A stretch of DNA of 64,000 bases from Planctomycetes bacterium MalM25 (GCA_007745835.1 CP036424.1:2777968-2841967), one strand, 5' to 3'. Positions 8,304 through 19,685 are shown, numbered from the stretch's first letter. The notes: generated from the sequence alone by a model not told the origin. Numbers and translations are program-made.

Positions 8304-9818
8304 ATGCCTACATCGAACCGGCCCTTGGTTCTGTTGCTCGTCGCGTCGGGATTGCTCGTCACGTCTGGCAGCGTCTCGGCGGCGTCGCCGCCGAACGTGA
8401 TCCTCTTTGCAACGGACGATCTTTGCGACTGGGTCGGACCGATGGGGCACACCCAGGCGGTGACCCCCAACCTCGACCGGCTGGCCCGTTCGGGCGTCAC
8501 CTTCACCAACGCGCAATCCCCGGGCACGTTCTGCGCTCCTTCGCGCACCGCCATTTTCACCGGCCAGTACGCCTCCACGACTGGCTGCTACACCACCCAG
8601 GTCTACTTCCACGAGAAGCCCGAGCTGCTGCCGCTGCAAGCGAGCTTCCAACAAGCGGGCTACGCGACTTACGGGGCCGGCAAACTATTCCACCATCCGG
8701 CGGGATACATCGACCAGCGTGGGTGGAACGAGTTCTACCTGCGGACCGAGAAGCAACGCCAAGAGGGCTGGCCCCTCGATTCGTGGGGCGACGGCACGCC
8801 GATCCCGCAGCCCTACCCGAACAGCCGGTACAACCAGGGGCGCGTCCCCGCCAACCGCTTCTTCCTCGAGTGGGGTCCCGTCCCTGACGAGCTGGAAGAA
8901 GAGATGGCGGACACCATACGAACCAACTGGGCCTGCGAAGTGCTAGGCCGTGAGCACGAGAAGCCATTCTTCCTGGCCGTCGGCTTGTACGCGCCGCACT
9001 TCCCGAACTACGCCCCGCAGAAGTACTTCGACCTCTACGACACGAGCAAGATCAAAGCGCCCCCGTATAAAGATAACGACCTCGATGACTTGCCGCCGAA
9101 GATACGCAGGCAAAAGATCGCCCGCCGCAAGCAGCACCACGAGCGGCTGGTGGAGATCGGTGCTGTTGAGGACGCGATCCACGGCTACCTGGCCAGCGTC
9201 ACCTACGCGGACGCCATGCTAGGGCGCGTGCTCGACGCCCTCGAGGTCAGCCCCCACGCGGACAACACACTTATCGTCTTCTGGAGCGACCACGGCTACC
9301 ACCACGGCGAGAAGGGTGACTGGGGCAAGCACACGCTCTGGGAACGGACCTCGAATGTCCCGTTCATCTGGGCGGGGCCGGGCGTCGCGAAGAACCAGAG
9401 TGTGGACGCCACCGTTAGCTTGATCGACATCTACCCAACGTTCGCGGAAAGGTGCAACCTCCCAACCAAGAACGACCTGGAGGGCGTCTCGCAGGCCGCA
9501 GTACTGGAGAACCCTTCCACCGCTCAGGACCGGGACGTCTTCCTCCCGTACCTAACCCCCGGCGCCTACGCGATCATCAATCAAGACTGGCGGTACATCC
9601 GCTACGACGATGGGACCGAGGAGCTGTACGACACGCAACACGACCCCAACGAGTGGCGCAACCTCGCAGGGCGCGAAGATCGATCGGAGATCAAAGCGAG
9701 CATGCGCGCCCAGGCCCCCGCGTCCTTCGCTCCCGCCGGCGCCTCCAGGGACCGCCTCCAGCTGGTCCTCGACAAGCAAGACTATCACTGGCGAACCAAG
9801 CTCCCGAGAGACCAATAG
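8304..9818 (+). CDS. Secreted sulfatase
   Basis: A 504-residue sulfatase. The ATG at 8304 gives a compact signal peptide (hydrophobic residues 8-26); a GTG five codons upstream (8289) is an alternative start. Metal-site DD is at about 38-39, CAPSR with formylglycine Cys77, and a second metal site in WSDHGYHHGEKGDWGKHT. The C-terminus has the usual LYDTQHDPNEWRNLA segment. It resembles iduronate-2-sulfatase/choline-sulfatase-like planctomycete enzymes and is the third sulfatase in this locus. It starts 53 bases after GH92, so it is probably in the same transcript. Substrate unknown; a sulfated mannose residue is the contextual guess. Confidence 0.93.
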   Translation: MPTSNRPLVLLLVASGLLVTSGSVSAASPPNVILFATDDLCDWVGPMGHTQAVTPNLDRLARSGVTFTNAQSPGTFCAPSRTAIFTGQYASTTGCYTTQVYFHEKPELLPLQASFQQAGYATYGAGKLFHHPAGYIDQRGWNEFYLRTEKQRQEGWPLDSWGDGTPIPQPYPNSRYNQGRVPANRFFLEWGPVPDELEEEMADTIRTNWACEVLGREHEKPFFLAVGLYAPHFPNYAPQKYFDLYDTSKIKAPPYKDNDLDDLPPKIRRQKIARRKQHHERLVEIGAVEDAIHGYLASVTYADAMLGRVLDALEVSPHADNTLIVFWSDHGYHHGEKGDWGKHTLWERTSNVPFIWAGPGVAKNQSVDATVSLIDIYPTFAERCNLPTKNDLEGVSQAAVLENPSTAQDRDVFLPYLTPGAYAIINQDWRYIRYDDGTEELYDTQHDPNEWRNLAGREDRSEIKASMRAQAPASFAPAGASRDRLQLVLDKQDYHWRTKLPRDQ

Positions 9819-9925
9819 ATCGAGCAACGAGAGATACCGCGGGTCTTCATTGGGGCAGGGGGATTCGGTGGCCAGAGCCTTCCGCAAACACACTCACGCA
9901 AGACGCTAAGCCAGTTTCACGACTC

Positions 9926-12900
9926 ATGCCATCACCGCACTTCATCCGACTGGCGTTCTCCGTCTTGGCTTCGCTGCTGACGATGGCGGCAGCCGGCCGC
10001 TCCGATGAGGTTCGCTATAACCGCGACGTGCGTCCGATTCTCAGCGAGAACTGCTTCTTCTGCCACGGCTTCGACAAGGAGAAGCGGGAGGCCGACCTCC
10101 GCCTCGACACGTTCGAGGGGGCGACCGCCGACCTCGGCGGCTACGCAGCTGTTGTGCCGGGCTCGCCCGTAGAGTCCGAGCTCCTCGCACGTGTCCTGTC
10201 CGACGACCTGGACATGCAAATGCCTCCGTCGGACTCGGTCTACTCGCTGACGGACGAACAGAAAGAAGTCCTGAAGCGTTGGGTCGAGCTGGGCGCCGAG
10301 TACGAACCGCACTGGGCTTACCGCCACCTCGACCGCCCCGAAGCCCCCGAGGCGTCACGCGGCCCGGGGGTGGTCGACGCCTTCTTGCGTCGTGGCTGGG
10401 AGCAGCGCGGTGCTCAGGCTGTTGACGAAGCCTCGCCTCGCGAGCTGCTGCGGCGCTTGAGCTTCGACATGTGTGGCCTGCCCCCCAAGCCCGGAGAGGT
10501 TGCCGCGTTCGAAGCCGACCCGTCCCCCGAGGCTTACCGTGGTTTCGTCGAGCGCAGGATCGATTCGCTCGCGTACGCTGAGCACCAAGCAGTCCGCTGG
10601 TTGGACTTGGTGCGCTGGAGCGACTCCTCCGGCATGGTGAGCGACGAGCCGATTGCCTCTGGCGCGTACCGGGCGTACGTCATCGATTCGTTCCGCCAGA
10701 ACAAACGCTTTGACCGCTTCACCCTCGAGCAATTGGCCGGCGACCTGCTCCCCAACCCGACCGACGAGACATTGATCGCTTCGGGCTACAACCGACTGGT
10801 GAAAACCAACTGCGAAGACGGCGTGATCGACAAGGAGGCGCTCTACGCCCTCAAGGGGGAACACGTCCGGGCGGTCGGCGGGGTGTGGCTCGGCGCGACG
10901 CTCGGGTGCGCCGAGTGCCACGATCACAAGTACGACCCGATCACCGCCCATGACTACTACAGTATGGCGGCGTTCTTCGACGACCTAGTCGAGGTCGGTG
11001 TTTACACGCCCGGCGACCGACGCATGCCGCTGCACTACACTTACCAGCAGACCGGCGACGATCGCCGCGATCGTGAGTTGGCGAAAACCCAGCAGCGTCT
11101 CTACGACGAGATCCACCACGACGACGCGTCGCTCGGCGCAGCGCAAACCGAATGGGAGAAGCAAACGCTCGCCAAGCTCGGTGACAAGGAAGGCGGCCTC
11201 GACTTCGTCTGGCACGCCGGCCGCCGCCACACGGCGCGGGTCCACCGGGGCGACGCCTACCGTCAGACCGACCTCGACGGCCGGTCAGCGCGCCTCGTCG
11301 AGGCGGCCGACGGCGCCCTCCACCGCCACCTGATCGCGGAGCCCTTCACCGGCTTCTTGAAGCGGGGGCATCTGCAAGCCGACGAAGACGGGTACTACGT
11401 CGACGTCCACCTCGACGCCGATGACCGCCCTCAGCTGCTCTTCGTCCAGCACCTCCGCGGCGCTTACGGCCGCCTCGGTTGGAAGAGCCAATTCGACGAG
11501 ACTTACTACTGGGGCAACGACTCCACAGGGCTGCTCGCCGGGGAGACCGGCTGGCACGGTCCGGAAAACACCAAGCGGATGGGCGCCATCCCCCAGGGAC
11601 CTGGGCCCGACGAGGACGGTTGGGTCCGGCTCCGCATCCCCAAGTCAGAGGCGATCAACGTCGACTTCCAAGACCGGATCGGCATGGCCTGGGGTCAGGT
11701 TGGCGGCAAGGTCGGGTGGGGCGACAGTGGGCTGCGGCTGCGTGTCGGCAAGGCAACCGAACTCGCCCTGGCCGAGACCCTCATCCGCAAGTGGGCCGAG
11801 AAGCCGCACTACCGCAATCGGTACGAGGAACGCATGACGCTGGCCGCCCAGGCGCTGCGGAAGAAGCCGGAGGAACGCACCGCCCTCCAGGCCGAAATGC
11901 TCCGCGACGCGTTCCGCGAGCAATCGCAACCCGAGCTGCTGCAGGAGCTGCGACGCGTTGAGGCCGACCTCTACCACCTCCGCTCGCACAGTGCGCCGGT
12001 ACTCGTCAGCCGCGCCGGCGACCCAAAAGAGACCCGCGTGCTGAACCGGGGTGACTTCATGGACGAGTCTGGCCCGGTCGTTCAGCCCGCCGTGCCCGAG
12101 TTCCTCGGAAGCCTCCCGACGGGCGGCCGGCGCGCGACGCGACTCGACCTGGCCCGCTGGCTCGTCTCGGACGAGAACCCGGTCACGCCGCGCGTCTTCG
12201 TGAACCGCCTCTGGAGCCACTTCTACGGACGCGGCCTCAGCGAGACCCTCGAAGACAGCGGCGGGCAGGGCGCCTGGCCCTCGCACCCCGAGCTGCTCGA
12301 CTGGCTCGCCGCCGAGTTCCGCGACAGCGGCTGGGACTACAACTACATGGTGCGGCTGCTGGTCTTGACCGACGCGTACCGCCTCGGTTCGCGTCCAACC
12401 GCCGAGCTCGCCGAGGCTGACCCAAGCAATAAGTGGCACGCCCGCCAGGGGCGTTACCGACACACGGCCGAGGAGGTCCGCGACTCGGCGTTGCAGGCGG
12501 CCGGCCTGCTCCAACGGGCGAGCGACATCCCCCGCGAGAGCTTCTACCCGCGCCAGCCGCGGCGGTACTGGGAGGTTTCCAGCAAGGTGATGTACGGCAG
12601 CCGCCACCTCGACTGGAACACCTCGCACGATGCCGAGCAGCACCAGCGGACCGTCTACACGTTCTGGAAACGTCAGAGCCTGCATCCGACGCTGCTCGCC
12701 TTCGACGCGCCGACGCGGCAGGAGTGCACCGCTCGGCGCGCCTCGACCAACACGCCCGGTCAAGCGCTCTCGCTGCTCAACGACCCGATCTTCGTCGAGG
12801 CGGCGGTCGGACTCTCCCGGCGGATCCTCCGCGAGTCGCCGGGCGACTCGGTCGAAGACCGAGTCCGGCACGCCGTGCGGATCACGCTCCAGCGCGACGC

Positions 12901-13102
12901 CGAGCCGCGCGAAGTTGACCTCTTGGTGAAGCTCGTCGCCACCGAGCTCGACCACTACCGGCAACACCCGGAGGCGGCCGAGTCGCTCCTCGCTCCTTAC
13001 GCAAACAGCAACGGCCCCGAAGAGCAGAGCACGGAGACCGCCGCCTGGGCCTCCGTTGCACGCAGCCTGCTGAACCTGCACGAGTTCCTCACCCGCTCCT
13101 GA
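9926..13102 (+). CDS. PSCyt1-DUF1549-DUF1553 (PSD1) cytochrome c-like exported protein
   Basis: A 1058-residue planctomycete-type protein. The ATG at 9926 starts a signal peptide (about residues 7-23). One haem-binding CFFCH motif (C43, C46, H47) lies in a PSCyt1 domain, followed by a DUF1549 domain (LLRRLSFDMCGLPP through CAECHDHKYDPI) and a C-terminal DUF1553/PSD1 domain (RVFVNRLWSHFYGRGL, TPGQALSLLNDP). The second CAECH motif near residues 328-332 could also bind haem. Such proteins almost always precede a DUF1501 gene, as here, and sit near sulfatases. Their biochemical role is unknown; an electron-transfer or oxidative glycan-processing role has been suggested. About 107 bases separate it from the sulfatase. 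Confidence 0.93.
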   Translation: MPSPHFIRLAFSVLASLLTMAAAGRSDEVRYNRDVRPILSENCFFCHGFDKEKREADLRLDTFEGATADLGGYAAVVPGSPVESELLARVLSDDLDMQMPPSDSVYSLTDEQKEVLKRWVELGAEYEPHWAYRHLDRPEAPEASRGPGVVDAFLRRGWEQRGAQAVDEASPRELLRRLSFDMCGLPPKPGEVAAFEADPSPEAYRGFVERRIDSLAYAEHQAVRWLDLVRWSDSSGMVSDEPIASGAYRAYVIDSFRQNKRFDRFTLEQLAGDLLPNPTDETLIASGYNRLVKTNCEDGVIDKEALYALKGEHVRAVGGVWLGATLGCAECHDHKYDPITAHDYYSMAAFFDDLVEVGVYTPGDRRMPLHYTYQQTGDDRRDRELAKTQQRLYDEIHHDDASLGAAQTEWEKQTLAKLGDKEGGLDFVWHAGRRHTARVHRGDAYRQTDLDGRSARLVEAADGALHRHLIAEPFTGFLKRGHLQADEDGYYVDVHLDADDRPQLLFVQHLRGAYGRLGWKSQFDETYYWGNDSTGLLAGETGWHGPENTKRMGAIPQGPGPDEDGWVRLRIPKSEAINVDFQDRIGMAWGQVGGKVGWGDSGLRLRVGKATELALAETLIRKWAEKPHYRNRYEERMTLAAQALRKKPEERTALQAEMLRDAFREQSQPELLQELRRVEADLYHLRSHSAPVLVSRAGDPKETRVLNRGDFMDESGPVVQPAVPEFLGSLPTGGRRATRLDLARWLVSDENPVTPRVFVNRLWSHFYGRGLSETLEDSGGQGAWPSHPELLDWLAAEFRDSGWDYNYMVRLLVLTDAYRLGSRPTAELAEADPSNKWHARQGRYRHTAEEVRDSALQAAGLLQRASDIPRESFYPRQPRRYWEVSSKVMYGSRHLDWNTSHDAEQHQRTVYTFWKRQSLHPTLLAFDAPTRQECTARRASTNTPGQALSLLNDPIFVEAAVGLSRRILRESPGDSVEDRVRHAVRITLQRDAEPREVDLLVKLVATELDHYRQHPEAAESLLAPYANSNGPEEQSTETAAWASVARSLLNLHEFLTRS

Positions 13103-13119
13103 CGCATCCCCGTCACGCC

Positions 13120-14544
<1,425 letters not shown>

Positions 14545-14616
14545 GCCGATTGCCCCTCTGACCGTTATCTACTATCTACGAGGCAGCCAAGAAGCTAGCC
14601 CAACCGGTAGGGCTGG

Positions 14617-15014
14617 ATGACTCCAATCTGCAGAGGTTGCCTCACCTTCGCGAAGTTGGGGCAACGGGCATGCCTGCACGGCGGTCACTGCGAGCTTGGC
14701 GTGATCCGCCAGGCGGCCCTCTGGTTGCTAGAACAGCTGTGGCAACCGAGAGTGGGGAGCGTCCGCTACATGCACGTGATCGCGGGCCGTCTGACGGATC
14801 GGTCGGTGAGGCAGCGGGGCCTCTTCGATGCGGATAGCGGCGAGATCAAGCCGCCCGAGAAACTGGCGGCGGTAGCGAGCGTTCAGCAGGCGATCAACGA
14901 TCGGGTTGGTCGGTTCGCCCTCCGCAGCGGATCGACCCTGCCGCTCAGGACGTCCATGCCGACCCGGCCAACGATTACGACATCTGCGACATCTACGGCA
15001 AATCGTGCTTCTGA
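14617..15014 (+). pseudogene. Decayed C-terminal fragment of a UmuC-type Y-family DNA polymerase
   Basis: One frame encodes RYMHVIAGRLTDRSVRQRGL followed by LFDADSGEIKPPEKLAAV, resembling the UmuC tail (RYxKAGV.L.D......Q..LF). Near 14948 the frame must shift to continue as ANDYDICDIYGKSCF and a TGA at 15012-15014, a cysteine-ended tail I associate with UmuC homologues. The palm, fingers and thumb domains are missing, so only the last third survives. It is immediately followed by a broken SRAP gene, a frequent neighbour in SOS mutagenesis cassettes. The 5' boundary is approximate. The identification rests on short motif recall and should be tested by a profile search. Confidence 0.5.
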
Positions 15015-15023
15015 GAGACCCCC

Positions 15024-15499
15024 ATATGCAAAGGCATCTCGATCCTCAAGGCGAAGCTCAAGCAAGAACTCTTCGACGAGTACAACCTGGCCAGCCGGGT
15101 GACGGCTCGCGGCGAAGCGTCCGAGCCGGAGCTGCACTTCCTGTTCCCCGACCCGGTGGTGGAGCTGCCTGTCGAGTGGGGCAGACAGACCCAGATTCTG
15201 GAGTGGGGCAATCGGGGCAACAAGGAATCGCGGCTGCCCCCGATCGGGCTGGTGCCGGCAGGAGAGTCTCGACGCGGGCAAGTGGCGTTGGCTGTAGCCG
15301 GAGCCAGTGGTGATCCCCGCCGACTTCGGCCTGGAGAAGGGGGTCTGGTTCGCCATCGACGAAGGGATCCGCGGCATCGTCGTCCACGACGAGCAGCAGC
15401 GTCCACACGTCTACATGCTCACGACCGAAGCCAGCGTCTACTACCGCAACATGACGCGGCACGAGCGGATGCCGGGTGCTCGTGGGGCAGGTGATCTAG
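15024..15499 (+). pseudogene. Decayed SOS response-associated peptidase (SRAP/YedK family) gene
   Basis: Conceptual translation gives a short SRAP-like protein beginning at Cys2 (TGC at 15027). The preceding codon is ATA, one base from ATG, so the start is lost. The frame must change near 15245, crosses an in-frame TAG at 15295-15297, continues VVIPADFGLEKGVWFAID ... YMLTTEAS ... RHERMPG, and shifts again near 15470 to end VLVGQVI with TAG at 15497-15499. Cys2, the IPA segment, TTEA and the HERMP (HDRMP-like) element are the conserved marks of SRAP proteins, which form a Cys2-DNA crosslink at abasic sites. With three disruptions it is not functional. Confidence 0.65.
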
Positions 15500-15630
15500 G
15501 CACGCCAGAGCTGCTGTCGCCTAGCCGCCAGCGCAATGAGCAAGATCGCGATCGAGAGGGTGAGCAGACGCATTATGAGGGGCGTATCGAGGTGCGAGAT
15601 CAGCGTGACGGGAAGGACGCCCGGCCGAGG

Positions 15631-16137
15631 CTAGAGGCCTTCGCCACTGGCTTTGCGCAGCTTTTCGATCCTCGAGACGTACTCCCCCTTCCAGAGTTTT
15701 TCGTAGTCTTGATCGTTATCGACCTCAATGAGCACGTCGGCCGAGACCAGCCGAACGCCATCCACACCGGTCGTCTCGAAGGCGATGGGCAGAGGCTTGT
15801 TGGGGTTGTATCGAATCCCGTAGCGAACCTTGAGTGGCTGCCCGTCGCGCTGACTCGTGAAGATGTCCTCGACCGCCGTTGAATCGATCCCGATCCGTTC
15901 CAGATTGGCGTCAACTTCTCCGCTGGTCAGGAACGCTATCAGCTCTTCCTCGCTCTCGGGGTACTGCCTGCCGTTTCGAGACGCGTACATCTCGAAGCAG
16001 GCTCGCAGCTTCATGACGCTCGTCTTATTGAGATCCTTGACCTCCTTTAGTAGACGCGCTTCCTCGCTTACGCAGCCCGACAGCAGAGAGGCAACGAGAA
16101 CGACTGCTCCGACTTTGGCGCACTTCAAACTAGGCAT
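15631..16137 (-). CDS. Small lipoprotein of unknown function
   Basis: A 168-residue protein. The ATG at 16137 gives a short lipoprotein signal with lipobox LLSGC (Cys about residue 22), so it is probably lipid-anchored in the periplasm. The mature part is charged and predicted alpha-helical at first (EEARLLKEVKDLNKTSVMK), with a YASRNGRQYPESEEEL segment and then beta-like RYGIRYNPNKPLP. I do not recognise a domain. It lies 74 bases downstream of, and in the same direction as, the DUF1559 gene. In planctomycetes such a pair (DUF1559 plus small lipoprotein) is common, and joint expression is likely. Confidence 0.75.
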   Translation of the reverse strand: MPSLKCAKVGAVVLVASLLSGCVSEEARLLKEVKDLNKTSVMKLRACFEMYASRNGRQYPESEEELIAFLTSGEVDANLERIGIDSTAVEDIFTSQRDGQPLKVRYGIRYNPNKPLPIAFETTGVDGVRLVSADVLIEVDNDQDYEKLWKGEYVSRIEKLRKASGEGL

Positions 16138-16211
16138 ACTAGAACTCCAGGGATTGCACCGCGTTTGTCTAGGCAAGCGACGCCTTGGACAATTGGGGTC
16201 AGGCGTCGTGG

Positions 16212-17267
16212 CTAGTCATCGTCCTGAGCGTACCCATCCGCCCGCATGCCGATGGCCCAGAACAAAGTCTTGTCGAGATCCATGCTCAGGGCGTGCACCG
16301 AGCCGTCCGCGTAGACCGTGTTGAACACCCCCGGGTGCGCGCTGCCGAAACCGCGTTCGAAGAGGGGCGACCACCAAGTGCCGTCAAGAATCTTTGACCG
16401 CTTATGTGCCGCCAGGTCGTTATCGGGAACGGGAATCTGGAGCCACCGCATCGAGTTATTCTCTTTCATCTGCCCCAGGGCGCCCCATTGCTCTCCGTGA
16501 AGCCACTGGTCTTCGCCCTCAACAACGCCGCTGTAGCGCGACGCGAACGCCGACTTCTCGCCGAACAGCATCGTCTTGGAGGAACCGTCGGTGATCTTGG
16601 CGAAGGTCATCGGGGGGGCGCTCTTGTGCGTGTTCTGAACGGCCAGAGCGATATTCCCCGGCGCGATGACGCCCTTGAACTGCTCGTGATTGCCCGGTTG
16701 GTGCTCGAACTGCTTGGTCCAGTACCCTTCGTTGTCCCAGGTCTGCTCGATGTCGAAGACCTCGGGGATCGGTCCGAACCCGCCCCACCCCGAGGGGAAA
16801 TTGACGCCAGCGTAGTCGGCGCAATAGACGACGTCCGCGGTCGTGAGGATCCAAGTCCGGACTCCGCGGGTCGGGCAGATAAACATCTCCATCGGGGGCG
16901 TCAGGCCGTTCATCCGCATCGTGTTGCCATGCACCTCGCGCAAGTCGTAGATGTTCTGCTGCTCAACGAACGGCAGGATCTGAAAGGCCCAGGGCCAGTT
17001 CTCCTTGGGGAATCGGCCATCGCGGCCCAACCACCAGCCGGACTGATGCACGGTGCCGCAGGTCGGGAACTGGTTGTAAGTCGACTGGAAGTTAAGCGCC
17101 CCAATGCCAATCTGCTTGAGGTTGTTGACGCACTGCGTGCGACGCGCGGCCTCGCGAGCCGCTTGCACCGCCGGCAGAAGCAGAGCGACCAAGATGCCGA
17201 TGATGGCGATCACGACGAGCAGTTCGACGAGCGTGAAGCCGCGACGGCGTAAAGTCAGCGATTTCAT
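16212..17267 (-). CDS. DUF1559 protein with type IV pilin-like N-terminus
   Basis: A 351-residue protein. [20 protein letters not shown] is a classic prepilin peptidase site (cleavage after RRRG) followed by the hydrophobic pilin helix (about residues 11-33). The rest is the DUF1559 (SBP_bac_10-like) domain, with [19 protein letters not shown] at its start. The C-terminus has [20 protein letters not shown], the H-X-DG signature of the family. Planctomycete genomes carry dozens of these; they probably form pseudopilin-like fibres or surface proteins, but no function is proven. The gene precedes a lipoprotein gene on the same strand. Confidence 0.95.
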   Translation of the reverse strand: MKSLTLRRRGFTLVELLVVIAIIGILVALLLPAVQAAREAARRTQCVNNLKQIGIGALNFQSTYNQFPTCGTVHQSGWWLGRDGRFPKENWPWAFQILPFVEQQNIYDLREVHGNTMRMNGLTPPMEMFICPTRGVRTWILTTADVVYCADYAGVNFPSGWGGFGPIPEVFDIEQTWDNEGYWTKQFEHQPGNHEQFKGVIAPGNIALAVQNTHKSAPPMTFAKITDGSSKTMLFGEKSAFASRYSGVVEGEDQWLHGEQWGALGQMKENNSMRWLQIPVPDNDLAAHKRSKILDGTWWSPLFERGFGSAHPGVFNTVYADGSVHALSMDLDKTLFWAIGMRADGYAQDDD

Positions 17268-17858
17268 CCGTTGTTCCTCGCTAAGTACCTTCAGGCAAGG
17301 CTCGCCGTTGAGAGCAACGGCCCGCTGAACCGCGCACCGAGGGGCGCTGCCTGAAGAGGAGAAGAGTGTGGTCCGCTACATCGCTAAACGAGAGTCCGGA
17401 GATGGGAAGTGGCGTATCCCGCTCCCGCGATGGCTGCCCGAACGCATCCTGTGGTGACAACCCAAGACGGTGGATGGCCCTGGGTAACGGCGCCCAAGCA
17501 ACGCGGAAGGACGGTCCTGCCTTGCATCACCTCTACCTGTCTTCGTGCGGCGTCGGGCGAAATTACGAAAAAATCGTTCCGAGAATCTGGCGGGATCTCT
17601 TCCCGATCGCCCGCAGCTGGGCGGCGAATCGCGATTCGCCCCTTTTTGATATTTTCCGCCGTAATACGCCCGGGCGTCTCACGATAGCGTTTGGAAGGCC
17701 CCACACTGGCCCAGCTAACTCATCCCGCATGCGGCTGCTCCCGACCGGGCAGGCAGCACCGCCTAACTTGCGTCTCAGCCTGTATGAGCGCAGCCTCGGC
17801 GCCCGCGTTCTAGTCACAGCCGTTGGAAGACCTGCTACCCACAGAAGGTAAGGCGATC
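17268..17858 (+). other. Divergent intergenic region, no gene recognised
   Basis: About 590 bases separate the DUF1559 gene (minus) from the first PEP-CTERM gene (plus). Open frames in it have no recognisable domain or plausible start signals. The stretch about 17560-17670 is noticeably AT-richer than its surroundings (for example AATTACGAAAAAATCG and TTGATATTTTCCGCCG), which is where promoters for one or both flanking genes would be expected. I could not define -10/-35 boxes with confidence. AAGGTAAGG at about 17845 is the likely ribosome-binding region of the plus-strand gene. Confidence 0.4.
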
Positions 17859-19685
17859 ATGAGATTCTACCGAGCTACTCTCTCCCTCGCCGTGCTGTCG
17901 GCTCTCCTGCCGTACGGCGCCGCCTCGTCAGCACAGTCGACGGTCTTCTCAACGGATTTCACCTCGGCCAGCTACGTGAACGGCCCACTCGGTGGGCAAA
18001 GCGGCTGGGCCGCTAGCGGTGGAACCACGATCACTTCCGGCGTCGGCGCATCGATCGACGGCTTTGAAGACATCGTCAACAGCGCTTGGTCGCCCGCCTC
18101 GAAGGTGGCGGAAGGGGAGACCTACACCTCGACTGTGACCTTCTCCTACGATGACAACTCCCTTGGCACGGGGAGCGGCCCACACCTTGGGGCCTCGCTC
18201 TACTCGGGAACGGCTATCGACTCGGGCCAGCTCAACATGCTGATCCGTCGCACAGCAGACGCCTACCGGCTCACGCTGGCTGACAACTGGGGCAGCGCTT
18301 ACGGAGCTTTCGGATTCAATCAATCTCCTACGTTTACTCCCGAGTCGATCGGCATTGCGCACGGATCCGATTCAACCAGCGATACGCTCTCGCTCTCGCT
18401 GGCCCTGACGGCTGGCGCCGACGTGAACAGTTGGACCGCGCTCGGCACCCTGTACAACGAGACAACCGCCACGGAGGTCGCCACCTGGGACGTGGGCGGG
18501 GCGGCCATCGATTTCGCGGCGCCGATCGGCTCGTCAATCTACGGCGGGTGGGCTGGCGGCCAATCGGATGGCAATCAGACGATCGCCAACCGAACGGCGA
18601 CCTCTTTTGAGTTTGGCTCGTCGGTCAACGCCCCCATCACGAATGTCTACCAAGCGGATTTCTCCGATGCGTCCCGATTCCCCGGCGGGGGTGAAGATCC
18701 GTTCGTCGAGCTCAGGCGGGATGGCTTTGTCTCCGATAAGGTGAGCGTCACCAACAACGGCACGGCGACCGACGCCAGCTGGTGGGACGACAACCCGGAC
18801 ACCGGCTTCGCGACAACGATCAACCGCAAAGCGGCTGCCTACGTGTCGGACGCGGCGGTCTACACCTCGAGCATCGACTTCTCGTTTGAGGTCGATCCGG
18901 AGACGGCTGGGGCGGGGCCCTTGATCCAAACGGGCCTGTTCAACGGTCAGGATCCGTTCGAGGCGGAACGCTTAGCGATCTATCTGAATCGTGATGGCTC
19001 GGGTGTCGATTATCGCCTGCGGCCCACCACGAACTGGGGGAACGCTTACCCCGACCCCCAAGGGTTCCAGCAGAGCGGCGCCTTCGACGAAGCCGCCCTA
19101 GGCCTTGATTCCGACGGAGCCGAACCGGACGTGACCTCCGATCAGATCCGCCTGACGACAACCCTGATCCAGGGGGTGGACGAAACGGGCGCTTGGGTTG
19201 TTAAGGGAGAGCTGACGAACCTCGACGTCGATCCCACAACTCCCTTCTTCAGCTACACGGTCCCAGTGAACTCGGACTTCGACGCTCCGCTCGATTCCGT
19301 CCTGTACGCCGGCTTCGGCACGGGGCAGGGCGGCGCCACTAGCCAGAGCTTCAACCGTGAGGTCTCCGCCTTCAACTTCGACGTGCAAGGCGCAATCGCG
19401 TTGGAGAGCCCAGAGGGAGACTTCAACGACGACGGGGTTGTCGACGCCGCTGATTACTCGGTTTGGCGTGACAACCAGAATGGGTCGGAAGGCCTGCCCA
19501 ACGACGGCGGCCTCGGTACGCCGATCGCTCAGGCGCACTACGACCTCTGGAGCGATAACTACGGCGCGATCATCGGGGTGGATGTGATGGCGGCGGCCAC
19601 CCAGGTTCCGGAGCCCGGGACCTGGGTGCTGACCGCTTGCCTGAGCCTCTTGAGCCTCATTCCACGCTCGCCCCGCAAGGCATGA
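17859..19685 (+). CDS. Secreted PEP-CTERM protein with two related modules and a dockerin-like segment
   Basis: A 608-residue protein. The ATG at 17859 leads into a signal peptide (residues 1-25, ending SSAQS). Two related beta-rich modules follow. Module 1 (about 28-256) has STDFTSASYVNG, NWGSAYGAFGFNQSPTF and GGQSDGNQTIANR. Module 2 (about 262-495) has YQADFSDASRFPGG and TNWGNAYPDPQGFQQS. A calcium-loop dockerin-like segment, [20 protein letters not shown], precedes a C-terminal PEP-CTERM signal: VPEPGTW, a hydrophobic helix, and a basic end. It would be exported, processed by an exosortase-type system (not in the window) and held at the cell surface. The next gene encodes a shorter relative. 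Biological role unknown. Confidence 0.85.
   Translation: MRFYRATLSLAVLSALLPYGAASSAQSTVFSTDFTSASYVNGPLGGQSGWAASGGTTITSGVGASIDGFEDIVNSAWSPASKVAEGETYTSTVTFSYDDNSLGTGSGPHLGASLYSGTAIDSGQLNMLIRRTADAYRLTLADNWGSAYGAFGFNQSPTFTPESIGIAHGSDSTSDTLSLSLALTAGADVNSWTALGTLYNETTATEVATWDVGGAAIDFAAPIGSSIYGGWAGGQSDGNQTIANRTATSFEFGSSVNAPITNVYQADFSDASRFPGGGEDPFVELRRDGFVSDKVSVTNNGTATDASWWDDNPDTGFATTINRKAAAYVSDAAVYTSSIDFSFEVDPETAGAGPLIQTGLFNGQDPFEAERLAIYLNRDGSGVDYRLRPTTNWGNAYPDPQGFQQSGAFDEAALGLDSDGAEPDVTSDQIRLTTTLIQGVDETGAWVVKGELTNLDVDPTTPFFSYTVPVNSDFDAPLDSVLYAGFGTGQGGATSQSFNREVSAFNFDVQGAIALESPEGDFNDDGVVDAADYSVWRDNQNGSEGLPNDGGLGTPIAQAHYDLWSDNYGAIIGVDVMAAATQVPEPGTWVLTACLSLLSLIPRSPRKA

Noticed and set aside
11645-13081. 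Minus-strand open frame of 478 codons inside the PSD1 gene
   Set aside because: Mirror-frame artefact of GC-rich coding DNA; the plus-strand protein has clear family motifs across this span.
16212-17267. True type IV pilin or secretion pseudopilin
   Set aside because: The pilin-like N-terminus is shared by DUF1559 proteins; no pilus assembly genes are adjacent and the C-terminal domain is DUF1559.
17366-17851. Open frame of 161 codons in the DUF1559/PEP-CTERM intergenic region
   Set aside because: No domain, no good start signal, and it runs across the ribosome-binding region of the next gene; treated as non-coding.
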